From: Aequorivita sp. CIP111184
GTDB lineage: Bacteria; Bacteroidota; Bacteroidia; Flavobacteriales; Flavobacteriaceae
Direction: 5' to 3'
Length of the DNA stretch: 64,000 nt
Assembly (NCBI RefSeq): GCF_900489465.1
Contig: NZ_UEFQ01000015.1
Span: forward strand, 248,001-312,000
The notes beneath the pieces were generated by a model that saw only the letters and a list, made by a program, of their open reading frames with translations, was not told where the DNA came from and did no database searches. Below, piece by piece: positions 45,392 to 55,396 of the stretch. Each line of letters starts with the position of its first letter. Positions within the stretch are counted from its first letter, which is position 1. Position numbers and translations under genes: made by a program.

Positions 45392-46579
45392 ATGGATCAA
45401 AGACTTTCAAAACGAGTGAACGAGATGGCTACCTCGGCTACTCTGGCAATGGCTGCCAAAACAAGAGAATTAAAAGAACAAGGAATAGACGTTATTGGTT
45501 TGAGTCTTGGAGAACCAGATTTTCCAATTCCAGACTTTGTAAAAGAATCTGCTATCCAAGCCATCAAAGACAACTATCATTCTTACACCCCTGTAGATGG
45601 TTATGGCGATTTGAAGAAAGCGATAATCACTAAATTTAAAAGAGACAATAACTTAACATATAAACCTTCCCAAATCGTAGTTTCCACGGGGGCCAAACAA
45701 TCATTGGCAAACTTAACGATGGTTCTTTTAGATGAAGGTGACGAAGTTTTATTACCTGCCCCATATTGGGTAAGCTATGCAGACCAATGTAAGGTTGCTG
45801 GCGGTATTCCAAAGGAAATAGCCACTTCTATCGAAACTGATTTTAAAGTAACTGCGGAATCATTAGAGGCAGCAATTACTCCAAAAACAAAAATGATTAT
45901 CTACAGTTCGCCCTGCAACCCTAGTGGTTCAGTTTATAGCAAAAAAGAGTTGCGAGCACTGGCCGATGTCTTGGTAAAATATCCAGACATTATTGTTATT
46001 AGCGATGAAATTTACGAACACATCAACTTCATTGGCGCGCATGCTTCAATGGCGGAGTTTGATGACATGTATGACAGAACCGTTGTAGTAAATGGCGTTT
46101 CCAAAGCCTTCTCCATGACGGGTTGGCGTATTGGTTACATTGGTGGACCAGAATGGATCGCTAAAGCCTGCACAAAAATGCAAGGACAAGTAACAAGTGG
46201 CGCCAACTGTATTGCACAAAGAGCAACCATTACCGCATTGGAAAATTCGCCGAGCAAGATAAAATTTATGGTGGATGCCTTTAAAGAAAGAAGAAAGTTG
46301 ATATTAGGTTTACTTTCGGAAATTGAAGGCTTTAAAACAAATGAACCCGAAGGTGCATTTTATGTATTCCCAGACATTTCCTATTTCTTCGGAAAAACGC
46401 TACGTGGAAAAAACATCAACACCGCTTCAGATTTTTCACTTTATTTATTAGAAGAAGCCAAAGTTGCAACCGTCACTGGCGAAGCTTTTGGCGACCCAAA
46501 CTGCATTCGTATTTCCTATGCAGCTTCTGAAGTTGATATAAAGGAAGCTATGCTACGAATTAAGGAAGCCCTTAATTAA
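45392..46579 (+). CDS. aspC: Aspartate aminotransferase (class I/II PLP enzyme)
   Basis: The product (395 aa) matches bacterial Ib-type aspartate aminotransferases: LSLGEPDFPIPDFV at the N-terminus, PCNPSGSVY, ISDEIYEHINF, and SKAFSMTGWRIGY with the PLP lysine K238. It moves the amino group of aspartate to 2-oxoglutarate, in the cytoplasm. Broader substrate use is possible. The stop is followed by a strong hairpin terminator. Confidence 0.94.
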   Translation: MDQRLSKRVNEMATSATLAMAAKTRELKEQGIDVIGLSLGEPDFPIPDFVKESAIQAIKDNYHSYTPVDGYGDLKKAIITKFKRDNNLTYKPSQIVVSTGAKQSLANLTMVLLDEGDEVLLPAPYWVSYADQCKVAGGIPKEIATSIETDFKVTAESLEAAITPKTKMIIYSSPCNPSGSVYSKKELRALADVLVKYPDIIVISDEIYEHINFIGAHASMAEFDDMYDRTVVVNGVSKAFSMTGWRIGYIGGPEWIAKACTKMQGQVTSGANCIAQRATITALENSPSKIKFMVDAFKERRKLILGLLSEIEGFKTNEPEGAFYVFPDISYFFGKTLRGKNINTASDFSLYLLEEAKVATVTGEAFGDPNCIRISYAASEVDIKEAMLRIKEALN

Positions 46580-46597
46580 GAATTAATTACCTTAAAA

Positions 46598-46645
46598 AAG
46601 ATGGAAATGGGATTGGTTAAATTTGACTAATCCCATTTCCATCTT
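46598..46645 (+). terminator. Terminator after aspC
   Basis: A perfect 17-bp stem (46598-46614 with 46629-46645), extendable by three pairs with one G-T wobble, closes a short loop and is followed by ACATTTTAT. It ends the desaturase-aspC transcript. Confidence 0.85.
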
Positions 46646-46699
46646 ACATTTTATCTGTATTTTAGGCATTTGAAAATTAACTTTAAAACTATACATTTA

Positions 46700-49609
46700 A
46701 TGAAAACGAGAATTACCTTATTTCTATTTCTCTTTGCTTTCTTTATTCAAGCACAAGCACAAGAAAAAACAAATGCTACTTATGTGGGAAAGGTTGGATC
46801 GATGGTCCATGTTCCCTCGATAGCCTCAAGAACTAATTTACCCCCTGCAACTACAAAAGAACAAGTAATGCAAGATGGCAGGGCTTCAAAAAATTTAATA
46901 ATACCAGGTAAAGACCCGCAGATTGAAGACGATTATTTCGTTCGAAATCCAGACAAAATGGAGCAATTACTTAGTGGAAGAGCACCTTCATTAGTTTTTG
47001 ATGCTGCCCAATCAAGTTCACAACCTACAGATCCATCTATCGGCGTTGGACCCAATCACGCTGTAGTTGTTTTCAATACTGGTTTTAGAATATTTGATAA
47101 AAGTGGAAACCCGCTAACTGGGCAAATTAGTCCAAACCCAACTATTTTTCCAAATGGCGGTTGTTGCGATCTTACTATATCTTATGACAATGCTGCAGAT
47201 AGATTTGTTATGACATTTTTGGGTAGCGGAGCGCAAATTGCAGTATCCGATGGTCCAGACCCAGTAAATGATGGTTGGAATGTTTATACTATTCCACAAA
47301 TAGATGATTATCAAAAACTGTCCGTTTGGAGTGATGGATATTACATTACCCAAAATTCTGGAGACACCAATAAAATCTATGCATTGGAAAGAGATAAGAT
47401 GCTTTTGGGTGATCCTTCTGCACAAGTAATAGGATTTCCACTTCCAGGAATTGTAACCAGCGGTTTTTATAGCCCTCAAGCTTTAAATGTAACAAATGAT
47501 GATTTACCGGCACCGGGAGGCTTGCCAATTATATATTTACAAGATGATGCATGGTCTGGTGTTTCTCAAGATCACGTAAAAATTTGGACTGTTGATGTAA
47601 ATTGGGCCACTCCGGGCAGTTCTACCATTTCCGCTCCTGTAGAATTGACTACTACTCCCTTTATTTCAGTATTTGACGGGGGAAGCTTTTCAAACTTGTC
47701 ACAACCGGGTGGTGGCGATATTGATGCACTTCAAGCAACAATTATGAACCAGGCTCAGTTCAGAAAATTTGGTGATCACAACTCTGCAATTTTCAATTTT
47801 GTGGTTGATACTGATGCCAGCGGGGGAGAACTTGCTGGAGTACGTTGGTTTGAACTTCGTCAACCTAGTGACGGACAACCCTGGACCATTTACCAAGAAG
47901 GAACTTATACTGCACCAGACGGAAAACACGCATGGCATGCAAGTATGATGATGGACGTTCAAGGAAATATTGGTATGGGATATACTTCAATGGCAGGCCC
48001 TACTACTCCAGACCCAACAACTAAAAGAGTAAGTTCATACTATACTGGCCGTTTTGCAAACGATCCATTAAATACAATGACAATTGCAGAAGAATTAATT
48101 GCACCTGGAAATCAAAATATTCCTGGCTTACGATACGGTGATTATAGCAAAATAGACCTAGACCCCTCTAACGATAAAGAATTCTGGTTTATTAATGAAT
48201 ATATGAATAGCGGAAGAAAAGATGTTGTTGGTGTATTCCAAATTGCTCCAAACTTTAATAATGACGTTGGAGTGGTTAGTATTGACGCACCAGTAACTGG
48301 AACACTTTCAAATAGTGAAACAGTTACTGTTACCATATTTAATTATGGACAAAACAGTGCTTCAAACATTCCTGTAACTTTTCAAGTAGATGGTGGACCT
48401 GTTATTTCAGAAACCTTCCCAGGAACAATTGCTTCGGCGGCAACTGCCCAATATACTTTTACAGCAACTGCGAATTTAGGTGCAATTGGACAAACATACT
48501 CCATCACGGCTGAAACCAATTTAGCTGGTGATGAAGACACAACCAATGACGGCCGCACCAAGTCTGTTACCTATTTACAGCCTAATGATATAGGTGTAAG
48601 CGCCATTACCGCTCCTGTTTCAAGTACCGATCTTACGGGTGCTGAAAACATTGTTGTTACAATAAATAACTTTGGTGGCGAACCAAAATCTAATTTTGAT
48701 GTATCTTATAATTTGGACGGAACTATTGTTACCGAAGTGGTAACAGGTCCTTTAGCTGCAAATTCCTCTACATCTTATACTTTTGCACAGACTGGCGATT
48801 TTTCAGCTTTAGGGAGTTATAACCTAAGTGCATACACCTCATTACCTGGAGATAGTGATACTTCAAACGATTCTACTTCTGTAGTTATTGTTAAACAGAA
48901 TTGTCAACCAGTGGGTGATTGTTCTTTCGGTGATGGTTTTCAGTTGTTCAGTGTAACAGACTTAAACAATCCATCTGGTTGCGAAGGTTATGGTGATTTT
49001 ACGAATTTAATAGCAGTAATGGATCCAAATTCTACCAATGAACTAACTGTAACAACAGGTTATGGAGATCAATTTGTTCGTGTTTGGATAGATTTTAATG
49101 ATGATTTCGTCTTTACAAATGATGAAATTGTGGTTGATAACGTAGTTATTGCAGCAGGACAAGGTGGTGGAACATATACAATTACAACAGACTTAATAGT
49201 ACCAGCCGGTGTACCATTAGGACAACACTTAATGCGCGCAAAAACAAACTGGGACGGTCCAGTACCCGATGATGCCTGTGAGGAAACTAGCTTTGGCGAA
49301 ACTGAAGACTATACAGCACAAATAGGAATCTTAGGTGTTCAAGATAATATTTTTGACGAAAATGGCTTAACCGTTTTAACCTTGGAAAACAATAATTTTG
49401 ATGTTAGTTTAAAAACAGTTAACTATACCGGGGCTATGAATCTTTCGGTTTACAATACATTGGGCCAAAGATTATTGTTCAAAAAACTTGAAAACAACGG
49501 GAACGGATACAACTATAAACTCGATATGAGCTATGTAGCTAAAGGTGTTTATTTAGTTCGTGTTGGCAATAAAGACAATGGAAGAGTTAAACGAATAATC
49601 GTTAAATAG
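46700..49609 (+). CDS. Large exported protein with CARDB and GEVED domains and a T9SS type A sorting domain
   Basis: The product (969 aa from ATG 46700) has a signal peptide (to QAQAQ, about residue 22). An N-terminal half of about 500 residues resembles a beta-propeller-like module (SIGVGPNHAVVVFN, GDIDALQATIMNQ). Two CARDB-type ig domains follow (starting near DVGVVSIDAPV and DIGVSAITAPV), then a GEVED domain (VWIDFNDDFVFTNDE, ETEDYTAQIG). The last about 80 residues form a T9SS type A sorting domain (LSVYNTLGQRLLFKK, AKGVYLVRV). ATG 46700 was chosen over an upstream start because the signal peptide begins there. Function is probably surface adhesion or binding. Confidence 0.88.
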   Translation: MKTRITLFLFLFAFFIQAQAQEKTNATYVGKVGSMVHVPSIASRTNLPPATTKEQVMQDGRASKNLIIPGKDPQIEDDYFVRNPDKMEQLLSGRAPSLVFDAAQSSSQPTDPSIGVGPNHAVVVFNTGFRIFDKSGNPLTGQISPNPTIFPNGGCCDLTISYDNAADRFVMTFLGSGAQIAVSDGPDPVNDGWNVYTIPQIDDYQKLSVWSDGYYITQNSGDTNKIYALERDKMLLGDPSAQVIGFPLPGIVTSGFYSPQALNVTNDDLPAPGGLPIIYLQDDAWSGVSQDHVKIWTVDVNWATPGSSTISAPVELTTTPFISVFDGGSFSNLSQPGGGDIDALQATIMNQAQFRKFGDHNSAIFNFVVDTDASGGELAGVRWFELRQPSDGQPWTIYQEGTYTAPDGKHAWHASMMMDVQGNIGMGYTSMAGPTTPDPTTKRVSSYYTGRFANDPLNTMTIAEELIAPGNQNIPGLRYGDYSKIDLDPSNDKEFWFINEYMNSGRKDVVGVFQIAPNFNNDVGVVSIDAPVTGTLSNSETVTVTIFNYGQNSASNIPVTFQVDGGPVISETFPGTIASAATAQYTFTATANLGAIGQTYSITAETNLAGDEDTTNDGRTKSVTYLQPNDIGVSAITAPVSSTDLTGAENIVVTINNFGGEPKSNFDVSYNLDGTIVTEVVTGPLAANSSTSYTFAQTGDFSALGSYNLSAYTSLPGDSDTSNDSTSVVIVKQNCQPVGDCSFGDGFQLFSVTDLNNPSGCEGYGDFTNLIAVMDPNSTNELTVTTGYGDQFVRVWIDFNDDFVFTNDEIVVDNVVIAAGQGGGTYTITTDLIVPAGVPLGQHLMRAKTNWDGPVPDDACEETSFGETEDYTAQIGILGVQDNIFDENGLTVLTLENNNFDVSLKTVNYTGAMNLSVYNTLGQRLLFKKLENNGNGYNYKLDMSYVAKGVYLVRVGNKDNGRVKRIIVK

Positions 49610-49630
49610 ACCTTCAATTCTTAATTTAGA

Positions 49631-49667
49631 AAAACCCAAAGTACAAATAGTGCTTTGGGTTTTTTCA
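49631..49667 (+). terminator. Terminator of the CARDB/GEVED cargo gene
   Basis: An 11-bp perfect stem (49631-49641 with 49653-49663), extendable to 14 pairs with one wobble, is followed by a T-tract. It lies 21 bases after the stop. Confidence 0.9.
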
Positions 49668-49704
49668 TTAAATCTATTCCCTTATTTTTACAAAAATTCA
49701 TAAA

Positions 49705-50877
49705 ATGGCAAAAATTTTATTATTAGGAAGCGGTGAACTTGGGAAAGAATTTACAATAGCTGCAAAGCGTATTGGGCAAACGGTTATTGCAGTAGATAGT
49801 TATGAAAATGCTCCTGCCGCACAGCTCGCAGATTTTTCTGAAGTAATAAATATGCTCGACGGAAAAGCTTTGGATGCCATTGTTGAAAAGTACAAACCAG
49901 ATTATATAGTTCCCGAAATTGAAGCCATTCGCACCGAACGTTTTTACGAATATGAAAAAAAAGGCTACACGGTAATTCCTTCCGCGAAAGCGGCAAACTT
50001 CACTATGAACCGTAAAGCAATTCGCGATCTTGCCGCAAAAGAATTAGGCTTAAAAACAGCTGCATACCGCTATGCAACCTCAGCTCAAACTTTGAAAAAA
50101 GCTGTTTCTGAAATAGGAATGCCCTGCGTAGTAAAACCTTTAATGTCTTCTAGTGGAAAAGGACAAAGCACTATTAAAACCGAAGCAGACATTGAAAAAG
50201 CTTGGACGTATTCGCAAGATGGTTCTAGAGGCGATGTAGCCGAAGTGATTGTGGAAGCCTTCGTTAATTTTAATTATGAAATAACATTGCTAACTGTAAC
50301 CCAACGCAACGGAAAAACACTTTTCTGCCCACCAATTGGCCACAGGCAGGAACGTGGCGATTATATGGAAAGCTGGCAGCCCGCACCTATGGAAAGTGAT
50401 GTTTTGAACGCAGCGCAACAAATGGCAGAAAAAGTAACCACCGCACTAACAGGCTGTGGAATTTGGGGAGTAGAATTTTTTGTTGCAGATGATGGTGTTT
50501 ATTTCTCCGAACTATCTCCCCGTCCTCATGATACAGGAATGGTAACTCTTGCCAAAACCCAAAATTTCAATGAATTTGAGCTACATCTTCGCGCCGTGCT
50601 CGGCCTTCCTATAGCAGAAATAACCCAGGAACGCATTGGTGCCAGCGCAGTAATTTTAGCTTCAGATTATTCAGAAAACCCAATTTTTGAAGGTTTAGAA
50701 AATTTGGCAACTTCCCCAAAAACAGATTTCAGAATTTTTGGAAAACCTACCTCCCGCCCCTATAGAAGAATGGGCGTTGTTCTAACACACGATAAGCTTG
50801 ACGGAGATATATCTGAAGTAACAGAAAAAGCAAAGAAATTGTCTAAACAAGTAAAAGTAATTTCAGGGAAAGTTTAA
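49705..50877 (+). CDS. purT: Formate-dependent phosphoribosylglycinamide formyltransferase
   Basis: The product (390 aa) is an ATP-grasp enzyme that formylates GAR with formate in purine synthesis. Visible are the N-terminal [21 protein letters not shown], the ATP-grasp [40 protein letters not shown] and the C-terminal [11 protein letters not shown]. It is flanked by a terminator upstream and a convergent trkH downstream with a 37-base gap. Confidence 0.97.
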   Translation: MAKILLLGSGELGKEFTIAAKRIGQTVIAVDSYENAPAAQLADFSEVINMLDGKALDAIVEKYKPDYIVPEIEAIRTERFYEYEKKGYTVIPSAKAANFTMNRKAIRDLAAKELGLKTAAYRYATSAQTLKKAVSEIGMPCVVKPLMSSSGKGQSTIKTEADIEKAWTYSQDGSRGDVAEVIVEAFVNFNYEITLLTVTQRNGKTLFCPPIGHRQERGDYMESWQPAPMESDVLNAAQQMAEKVTTALTGCGIWGVEFFVADDGVYFSELSPRPHDTGMVTLAKTQNFNEFELHLRAVLGLPIAEITQERIGASAVILASDYSENPIFEGLENLATSPKTDFRIFGKPTSRPYRRMGVVLTHDKLDGDISEVTEKAKKLSKQVKVISGKV

Positions 50878-50914
50878 ATTATAAAACTTTGTAATTGAAA
50901 GTTAGCGCTTTAAA

Positions 50915-52420
50915 TTATCTATTTCTCCAGAAAAAAGGAGTCAACAAAATAAGCACTGTAAATAATTCCAACCTTCCAATAAGCATCAAAAAGCTGGACC
51001 ACCATTTTGCGGCATCGGGCAAGTACGCATAATTATCCACAGGGCCAAGGTCACCGAGGGCAGGACCAATATTCCCTAAGGAAGAGGCGGCGGCGCCAAG
51101 GGCAGTCTTGAAATCCAATCCCATCCACGAGAACACCAAAGTGCCAATAATAAAGGAAAGCATATAAAGAATAAAGAAGCCTAGAATATTAAATACAATA
51201 GGCTGTGGCACCGCTTTTCTATTGTAACGAACGGGTAAAATAGCGTGTGGATGCAGTGTTCTTTTAAATTCGAGCACACCGTTTTTAATCATAATTAAGT
51301 GACGCATTACCTTAATACCACCAGCCGTGGAACCCGCGCAACCACCCAAAAACATCATTCCAAAAAAGAAAATCGTTAAAAAGGGAGTCCACAATGTATA
51401 ATCCGCACTCACAAAACCTGTAGTAGTAATAATAGTTAAAACTTGAAAAAGCGCATGGCGGAAAGCACTTTCAAAAGGTCCCCACACCATAGGATGGGCG
51501 ATGCTTGAAAGTGTTACATCTGCTTCAAAATAAATAAGAAAAGCAGCTATAATAGTCAATACAATAACAAAAGCGCTATATAGTTTAAATTCTTCGTCTT
51601 GAAATATTTTTTGGAATTTTCGCTTAAAAGCAAAATAGCTAAGCACAAAATTACTTCCCGCCAAAAACATAAACACAATGATAATGTATTGCACCATCGG
51701 GTTGTCATTCCAAAAAGCGACGCTGGCATTTTTTGTAGAAAACCCTCCTGTGCTCAATGTTGCCAACGAATGGTTTATAGCGTCAAAAAAACTCATTCCA
51801 GCTAATTTCAATAAAATGGTTTCTGCTAAAGTGTAGCCAACATAAATTAGCCAAAGTCTTTTTGCAGTATCCGTAATTCGGGGATGCAGTTTATCTCCTC
51901 CAGGACCTGGCGCTTCGGCAGCGAAAAGTTGCATACCTCCAATTCCCAACAAGGGTAATATTGCTATTGCTAACACAATAATCCCCATCCCCCCTATCCA
52001 ATGCGTAATGCTTCTCCAGAACAAAACGCCCCTTGGAACGCTTTCAATATCAGTTAATATGGAAGCTCCCGTGGTTGTATAACCGCTCATTGTTTCAAAA
52101 AATGCATCGGTAAAACTTGGAATTGCATTGGTGAAAATATAGGGCAGCGTCCCAATAAGGGCCATAAATATCCAGCCAAACGTAACAATAATGTATCCTT
52201 CCCGTTTTTGGATTTCCTTCCTGTGGTTTTTGGTTAAAAGCATTATAATTCCGCCAACACCCAAGGCAACGGTTCCCGCCAAAAGCATTTCTTTAAGCAC
52301 TCCATCTTCGTAATACCAACTTATGGAGGAAGAAAGAATCATAAAACCACCATTCACCATGAGCAGAAGGCCCATTAAGTGCGAAATTATTTTATAGTTA
52401 AGTTTGGTAAGGGAATTCAT
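50915..52420 (-). CDS. trkH: TrkH-type potassium channel subunit
   Basis: The product (501 aa) is a membrane protein with four M1-P-M2 units; filter-like segments include TTGASI, STGGFST, TTTGFVS and SLGNIGP. The segment GGCAGSTAGGIKV also matches the family. It takes up K+ together with TrkA, the regulatory ring protein, whose gene lies immediately upstream and overlaps by one base (TAATG). Confidence 0.96.
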   Translation of the reverse strand: MNSLTKLNYKIISHLMGLLLMVNGGFMILSSSISWYYEDGVLKEMLLAGTVALGVGGIIMLLTKNHRKEIQKREGYIIVTFGWIFMALIGTLPYIFTNAIPSFTDAFFETMSGYTTTGASILTDIESVPRGVLFWRSITHWIGGMGIIVLAIAILPLLGIGGMQLFAAEAPGPGGDKLHPRITDTAKRLWLIYVGYTLAETILLKLAGMSFFDAINHSLATLSTGGFSTKNASVAFWNDNPMVQYIIIVFMFLAGSNFVLSYFAFKRKFQKIFQDEEFKLYSAFVIVLTIIAAFLIYFEADVTLSSIAHPMVWGPFESAFRHALFQVLTIITTTGFVSADYTLWTPFLTIFFFGMMFLGGCAGSTAGGIKVMRHLIMIKNGVLEFKRTLHPHAILPVRYNRKAVPQPIVFNILGFFILYMLSFIIGTLVFSWMGLDFKTALGAAASSLGNIGPALGDLGPVDNYAYLPDAAKWWSSFLMLIGRLELFTVLILLTPFFWRNR

Positions 52421-53769
52421 TATATGAAGAGCTTTTCAACTTTGCCAATGGATTGCGGAAGACAGCAAACCACTACCCTATCACCATTTTTTATTTCGAA
52501 ATCGCCTAGGGCTATAATTCCTTCTCCGTTTCTAATGACTCCACCAATAATGGCAGAAACAGGAAAATCAAGGTCTTTAATTTTTTTATTGCATACTTTG
52601 GAATGCGAAGAAACCTGAAACTCGAGCAACTCGGCATTCATGTTGTTAAGTTTCGTCATTGCTACAACTTCGCCTTTACGTACGTAGCGGAAAATATTAT
52701 TGGCCGCCAAAAGTTTTTTGTTGATAAGCGTATCAATTCCGATGGAATGCGATAGCTGAAAATAATCCATATTTTCCACCAAAGCGATTGCCTTTTTAAC
52801 CCCTTTGGATTTTGCGACCAAACAGGACATAATATTGGTTTCACTGTTTCCTGTAACAGAAATAAAAGCATCCATATCTTCAATGGATTCTTCTGTTAAA
52901 AGATCAACATTTCTACCGTCACCATTTATTACAAGACACCCTGGAATATCATCGGCAATTTCAAAAGCTTTGTCTTTACTGCTTTCAATGAGTTTTACAT
53001 TAAAGCTACTTTTACAGAGATCTTTTGCAGTTTTGTAACCTATTTTGCTTCCGCCAAGAATCATTACATTTTTAATTTCCTGTCTAACTTTTCCTGTAAG
53101 CTTAAAAATTTGTTCTACTCCGTTTTTTACGGTAGTGAAATAAACCTGATCACCTTCTTTAAATTGTGTGTCACCTCTGGGAATCAAAGTATATTGAGTG
53201 CCGAAACGTTGCAAGGCAATGGGAACATATTTTAAATCTGGATATATTTTTGCCACTTCTTTCACAGATTTACCCACAAAGGCTGAAGTACGGGAAAGGC
53301 TTAATCCGATCATTGTCAAAGCTCCATTTTCAAACTCATAAGTATCGTTGAAGGCACTTTGATTGAGTAAAAGTTCAATTTCGCTGGAGGCCAAAGATTC
53401 TGGAGAAATCAATTCATCTATCCCGAATTTTGTGAAACCAACTTCATCTTTCCTGTCAATAAATTCGGTATTGGAAATTCGTGCAATAGTACGTTTAGCT
53501 CCCAGTTGCTTGGCAAGCACACAAACTGTAATATTTGTAGTTTCGCTAGAAGTAACGGCTATAACCAAATCTGTATCTGCCACGCGGGAGTCCTGCAAAA
53601 CAGAAATAGAGGTCGCGTCGCCACGAACCACCCGTATATCTAAATGTGTGTCGGCATGTGCCAAACAATCTCGATTTGTATCAATCAGTGTGATATCCTG
53701 AGATTCGAAAGAAAGCAATTTTGCAAGGTGAAAACCTACTTCCCCGGCGCCAGCAACAATAATTTTCAT
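52420..53769 (-). CDS. trkA: TrkA potassium transport regulatory subunit
   Basis: The product (449 aa) has two RCK halves. Each starts with a Rossmann NAD site: IIVAGAGEVGFHLAKLL at the N-terminus and VMILGGSKIGYKTAKDL near residue 233. Each is followed by a TrkA-C domain. This double arrangement is standard for TrkA. It binds NAD(H) and ATP and gates TrkH at the inner membrane. It is the first gene of the trkA-trkH pair. Confidence 0.97.
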   Translation of the reverse strand: MKIIVAGAGEVGFHLAKLLSFESQDITLIDTNRDCLAHADTHLDIRVVRGDATSISVLQDSRVADTDLVIAVTSSETTNITVCVLAKQLGAKRTIARISNTEFIDRKDEVGFTKFGIDELISPESLASSEIELLLNQSAFNDTYEFENGALTMIGLSLSRTSAFVGKSVKEVAKIYPDLKYVPIALQRFGTQYTLIPRGDTQFKEGDQVYFTTVKNGVEQIFKLTGKVRQEIKNVMILGGSKIGYKTAKDLCKSSFNVKLIESSKDKAFEIADDIPGCLVINGDGRNVDLLTEESIEDMDAFISVTGNSETNIMSCLVAKSKGVKKAIALVENMDYFQLSHSIGIDTLINKKLLAANNIFRYVRKGEVVAMTKLNNMNAELLEFQVSSHSKVCNKKIKDLDFPVSAIIGGVIRNGEGIIALGDFEIKNGDRVVVCCLPQSIGKVEKLFI

Positions 53770-53909
53770 TGAACTATTTTTTATTCCTTAAAATAATTTT
53801 TAGAGATTGAATTCAAAAAAAATATTTTAAAAATGAATCTTGACAAAGATATAGAATTTTAACGCATCCCTAACAGAAGCAAAATCATTGTATTTGTAGT
53901 TGAAAACCA

Positions 53910-53938
53910 TTGCAAATCTTAAAAAATATGTAATTTTG
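53910..53938 (+). promoter_or_regulatory. Promoter of ubiE/menG
   Basis: TTG at 53910-53912 and TAATTTTG at 53931-53938, 18 bases apart, match the Bacteroidota -33/-7 pair well. The -7 box ends 12 bases before the ATG at 53951. This decides the start of ubiE against a TTG at 53900 that lies upstream of the promoter. Confidence 0.65.
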
Positions 53939-53950
53939 CAGGCGCAATTT

Positions 53951-54682
53951 ATGGAAAAGAAAATAACACCTTACAAAAATTCTTCCGATGGGAAAAAGAA
54001 ACAGGTTGAACAGATGTTCGATACTATTTCTGAAAATTATGATGGTCTAAACCGTATAATCTCACTGGGGTCTGATATTAAATGGCGGAAAAAAGTCATT
54101 AAAATGGTTGCTAAAAAAAACCCGAAAAGCATTCTCGACATTGCTACCGGAACTGGCGATCTCGCAATTCAGTTTGCCGAGAAAACTTCTGCTGAAAAAA
54201 TTGTGGGCTTGGACATTTCCGAAGGAATGCTTTCCGTTGCCCGAAAGAAGATTGTGGGAAAAAAGATTTTAGAAAATATTGAATTTGTGCAAGCAGATTC
54301 GGAAGCGTTACCTTTTGGAGACAATACTTTTGACGCAATCACTGTTTCCTTTGGTATCCGCAATTTTGAAAATCTGGAAAAAGGTCTTTCCGAAATTTTT
54401 CGTGTGCTAAAAAAAGATGGCATTTTTGTGGTTTTGGAAACTTCAGTGCCAACAAAATTCCCTTTCAAACAAGGATACCATTTTTATTCAAAAACTATTT
54501 TACCGCTTATAGGTAAAGTGTTTTCCAAAGACAAAGTAGCCTACAAATATTTAAGCGAAAGTGCTTCGGTATTTCCACACGGCGAAAAGCTCAACAATAT
54601 TTTGCGAAAAATTGGGTTTAATGAAGTGAAAAATATCCCGCAAACATTTGGGGTAGCAACTATCTATAACGCTACAAAATAA
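53951..54682 (+). CDS. ubiE: Demethylmenaquinone methyltransferase (UbiE/MenG)
   Basis: The product (243 aa from ATG 53951) methylates demethylmenaquinone to menaquinone, the quinone used by the NQR complex. Family blocks are VEQMFDTISENYDGLNRIIS, LDIATGTGDLAIQFAE, the aspartate in VGLDISEGML, and FGIRNFENLEKGLSEIFRVLK. The length is typical. It is followed after three bases by the PorT-like gene. Confidence 0.96.
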   Translation: MEKKITPYKNSSDGKKKQVEQMFDTISENYDGLNRIISLGSDIKWRKKVIKMVAKKNPKSILDIATGTGDLAIQFAEKTSAEKIVGLDISEGMLSVARKKIVGKKILENIEFVQADSEALPFGDNTFDAITVSFGIRNFENLEKGLSEIFRVLKKDGIFVVLETSVPTKFPFKQGYHFYSKTILPLIGKVFSKDKVAYKYLSESASVFPHGEKLNNILRKIGFNEVKNIPQTFGVATIYNATK

Positions 54683-54685
54683 TTT

Positions 54686-55396
54686 ATGAAGAAGCTTTTT
54701 TTTGTATTGGCCGTTTTATTCATTGCAAACAGTGCTCACGCGCAATGGTTTTTCAATAAGGAACGGATAGCAAATTTGGAAAATTTTGATAAAAAGCGCT
54801 TTTCATTTGGCTTCTTTTTAGGCTTCAATAGTTATGATTTTAAAATAGATTACAAAGACCAATATGCAGATGATAACACAGATATTCAAGTGGAGCGCTC
54901 CGCAGGTTTTAACGTAGGGCTAATTAGTGATATGCGTATCAATGAATATTTCAATCTGCGTTTGGAACCTGGTTTATATTTTACACAACGAAATCTTACC
55001 TTCCCAGGATTTACAGAACCAAAAGATTTTTTACGCGAAGTGAAATCTACTTACATCCACGTACCGCTATTATTAAAAGTTTCAACCAAACGATTAAATA
55101 ATATAAAACCATTTATAATTAGTGGGGTTTCCACTTCCATCAATCTTTCAAGCAATGAAAAAAACCCTGAAGATAACGAGCAGGGAAAATTCAGAATGAC
55201 AAAAGGAACCAATTATTACGAACTTGGTTTTGGAATAGATTTTTATCTCTACTATTTTAAATTTACGCCTTCCATTCGCGGTGTTTTTGCGCTTAATGAT
55301 GAATTGGTTCGCGATGATGATCCCAACAGCCCGTGGACCGGAAATATCGATAAATTATCGTCGCGTGGAATCTTTGTGAATTTTACGTTTCAGTAG
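54686..55396 (+). CDS. porT: PorT/SprT-like outer membrane beta-barrel protein (T9SS)
   Basis: The product (236 aa) has a signal peptide (to AHAQ) and an eight-stranded beta-barrel pattern: FSFGFFLGFNSYDF, NLRLEPGLYFTQRNL, HVPLLLKVSTKR and a C-terminal aromatic strand ending FVNFTFQ. PorT/SprT is required for the T9SS in Porphyromonas and Flavobacterium. From memory, the gene sits next to ubiE in other flavobacteria as well. A general outer membrane beta-barrel assignment is the fallback. It converges on and overlaps the TrmH gene by 14 bases. Confidence 0.82.
   Translation: MKKLFFVLAVLFIANSAHAQWFFNKERIANLENFDKKRFSFGFFLGFNSYDFKIDYKDQYADDNTDIQVERSAGFNVGLISDMRINEYFNLRLEPGLYFTQRNLTFPGFTEPKDFLREVKSTYIHVPLLLKVSTKRLNNIKPFIISGVSTSINLSSNEKNPEDNEQGKFRMTKGTNYYELGFGIDFYLYYFKFTPSIRGVFALNDELVRDDDPNSPWTGNIDKLSSRGIFVNFTFQ

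Noticed and set aside
53900-53950. A 17-residue N-terminal extension of UbiE from TTG 53900
   Set aside because: A good promoter pair (53910 and 53931) lies within it, and the extension is not of UbiE character.
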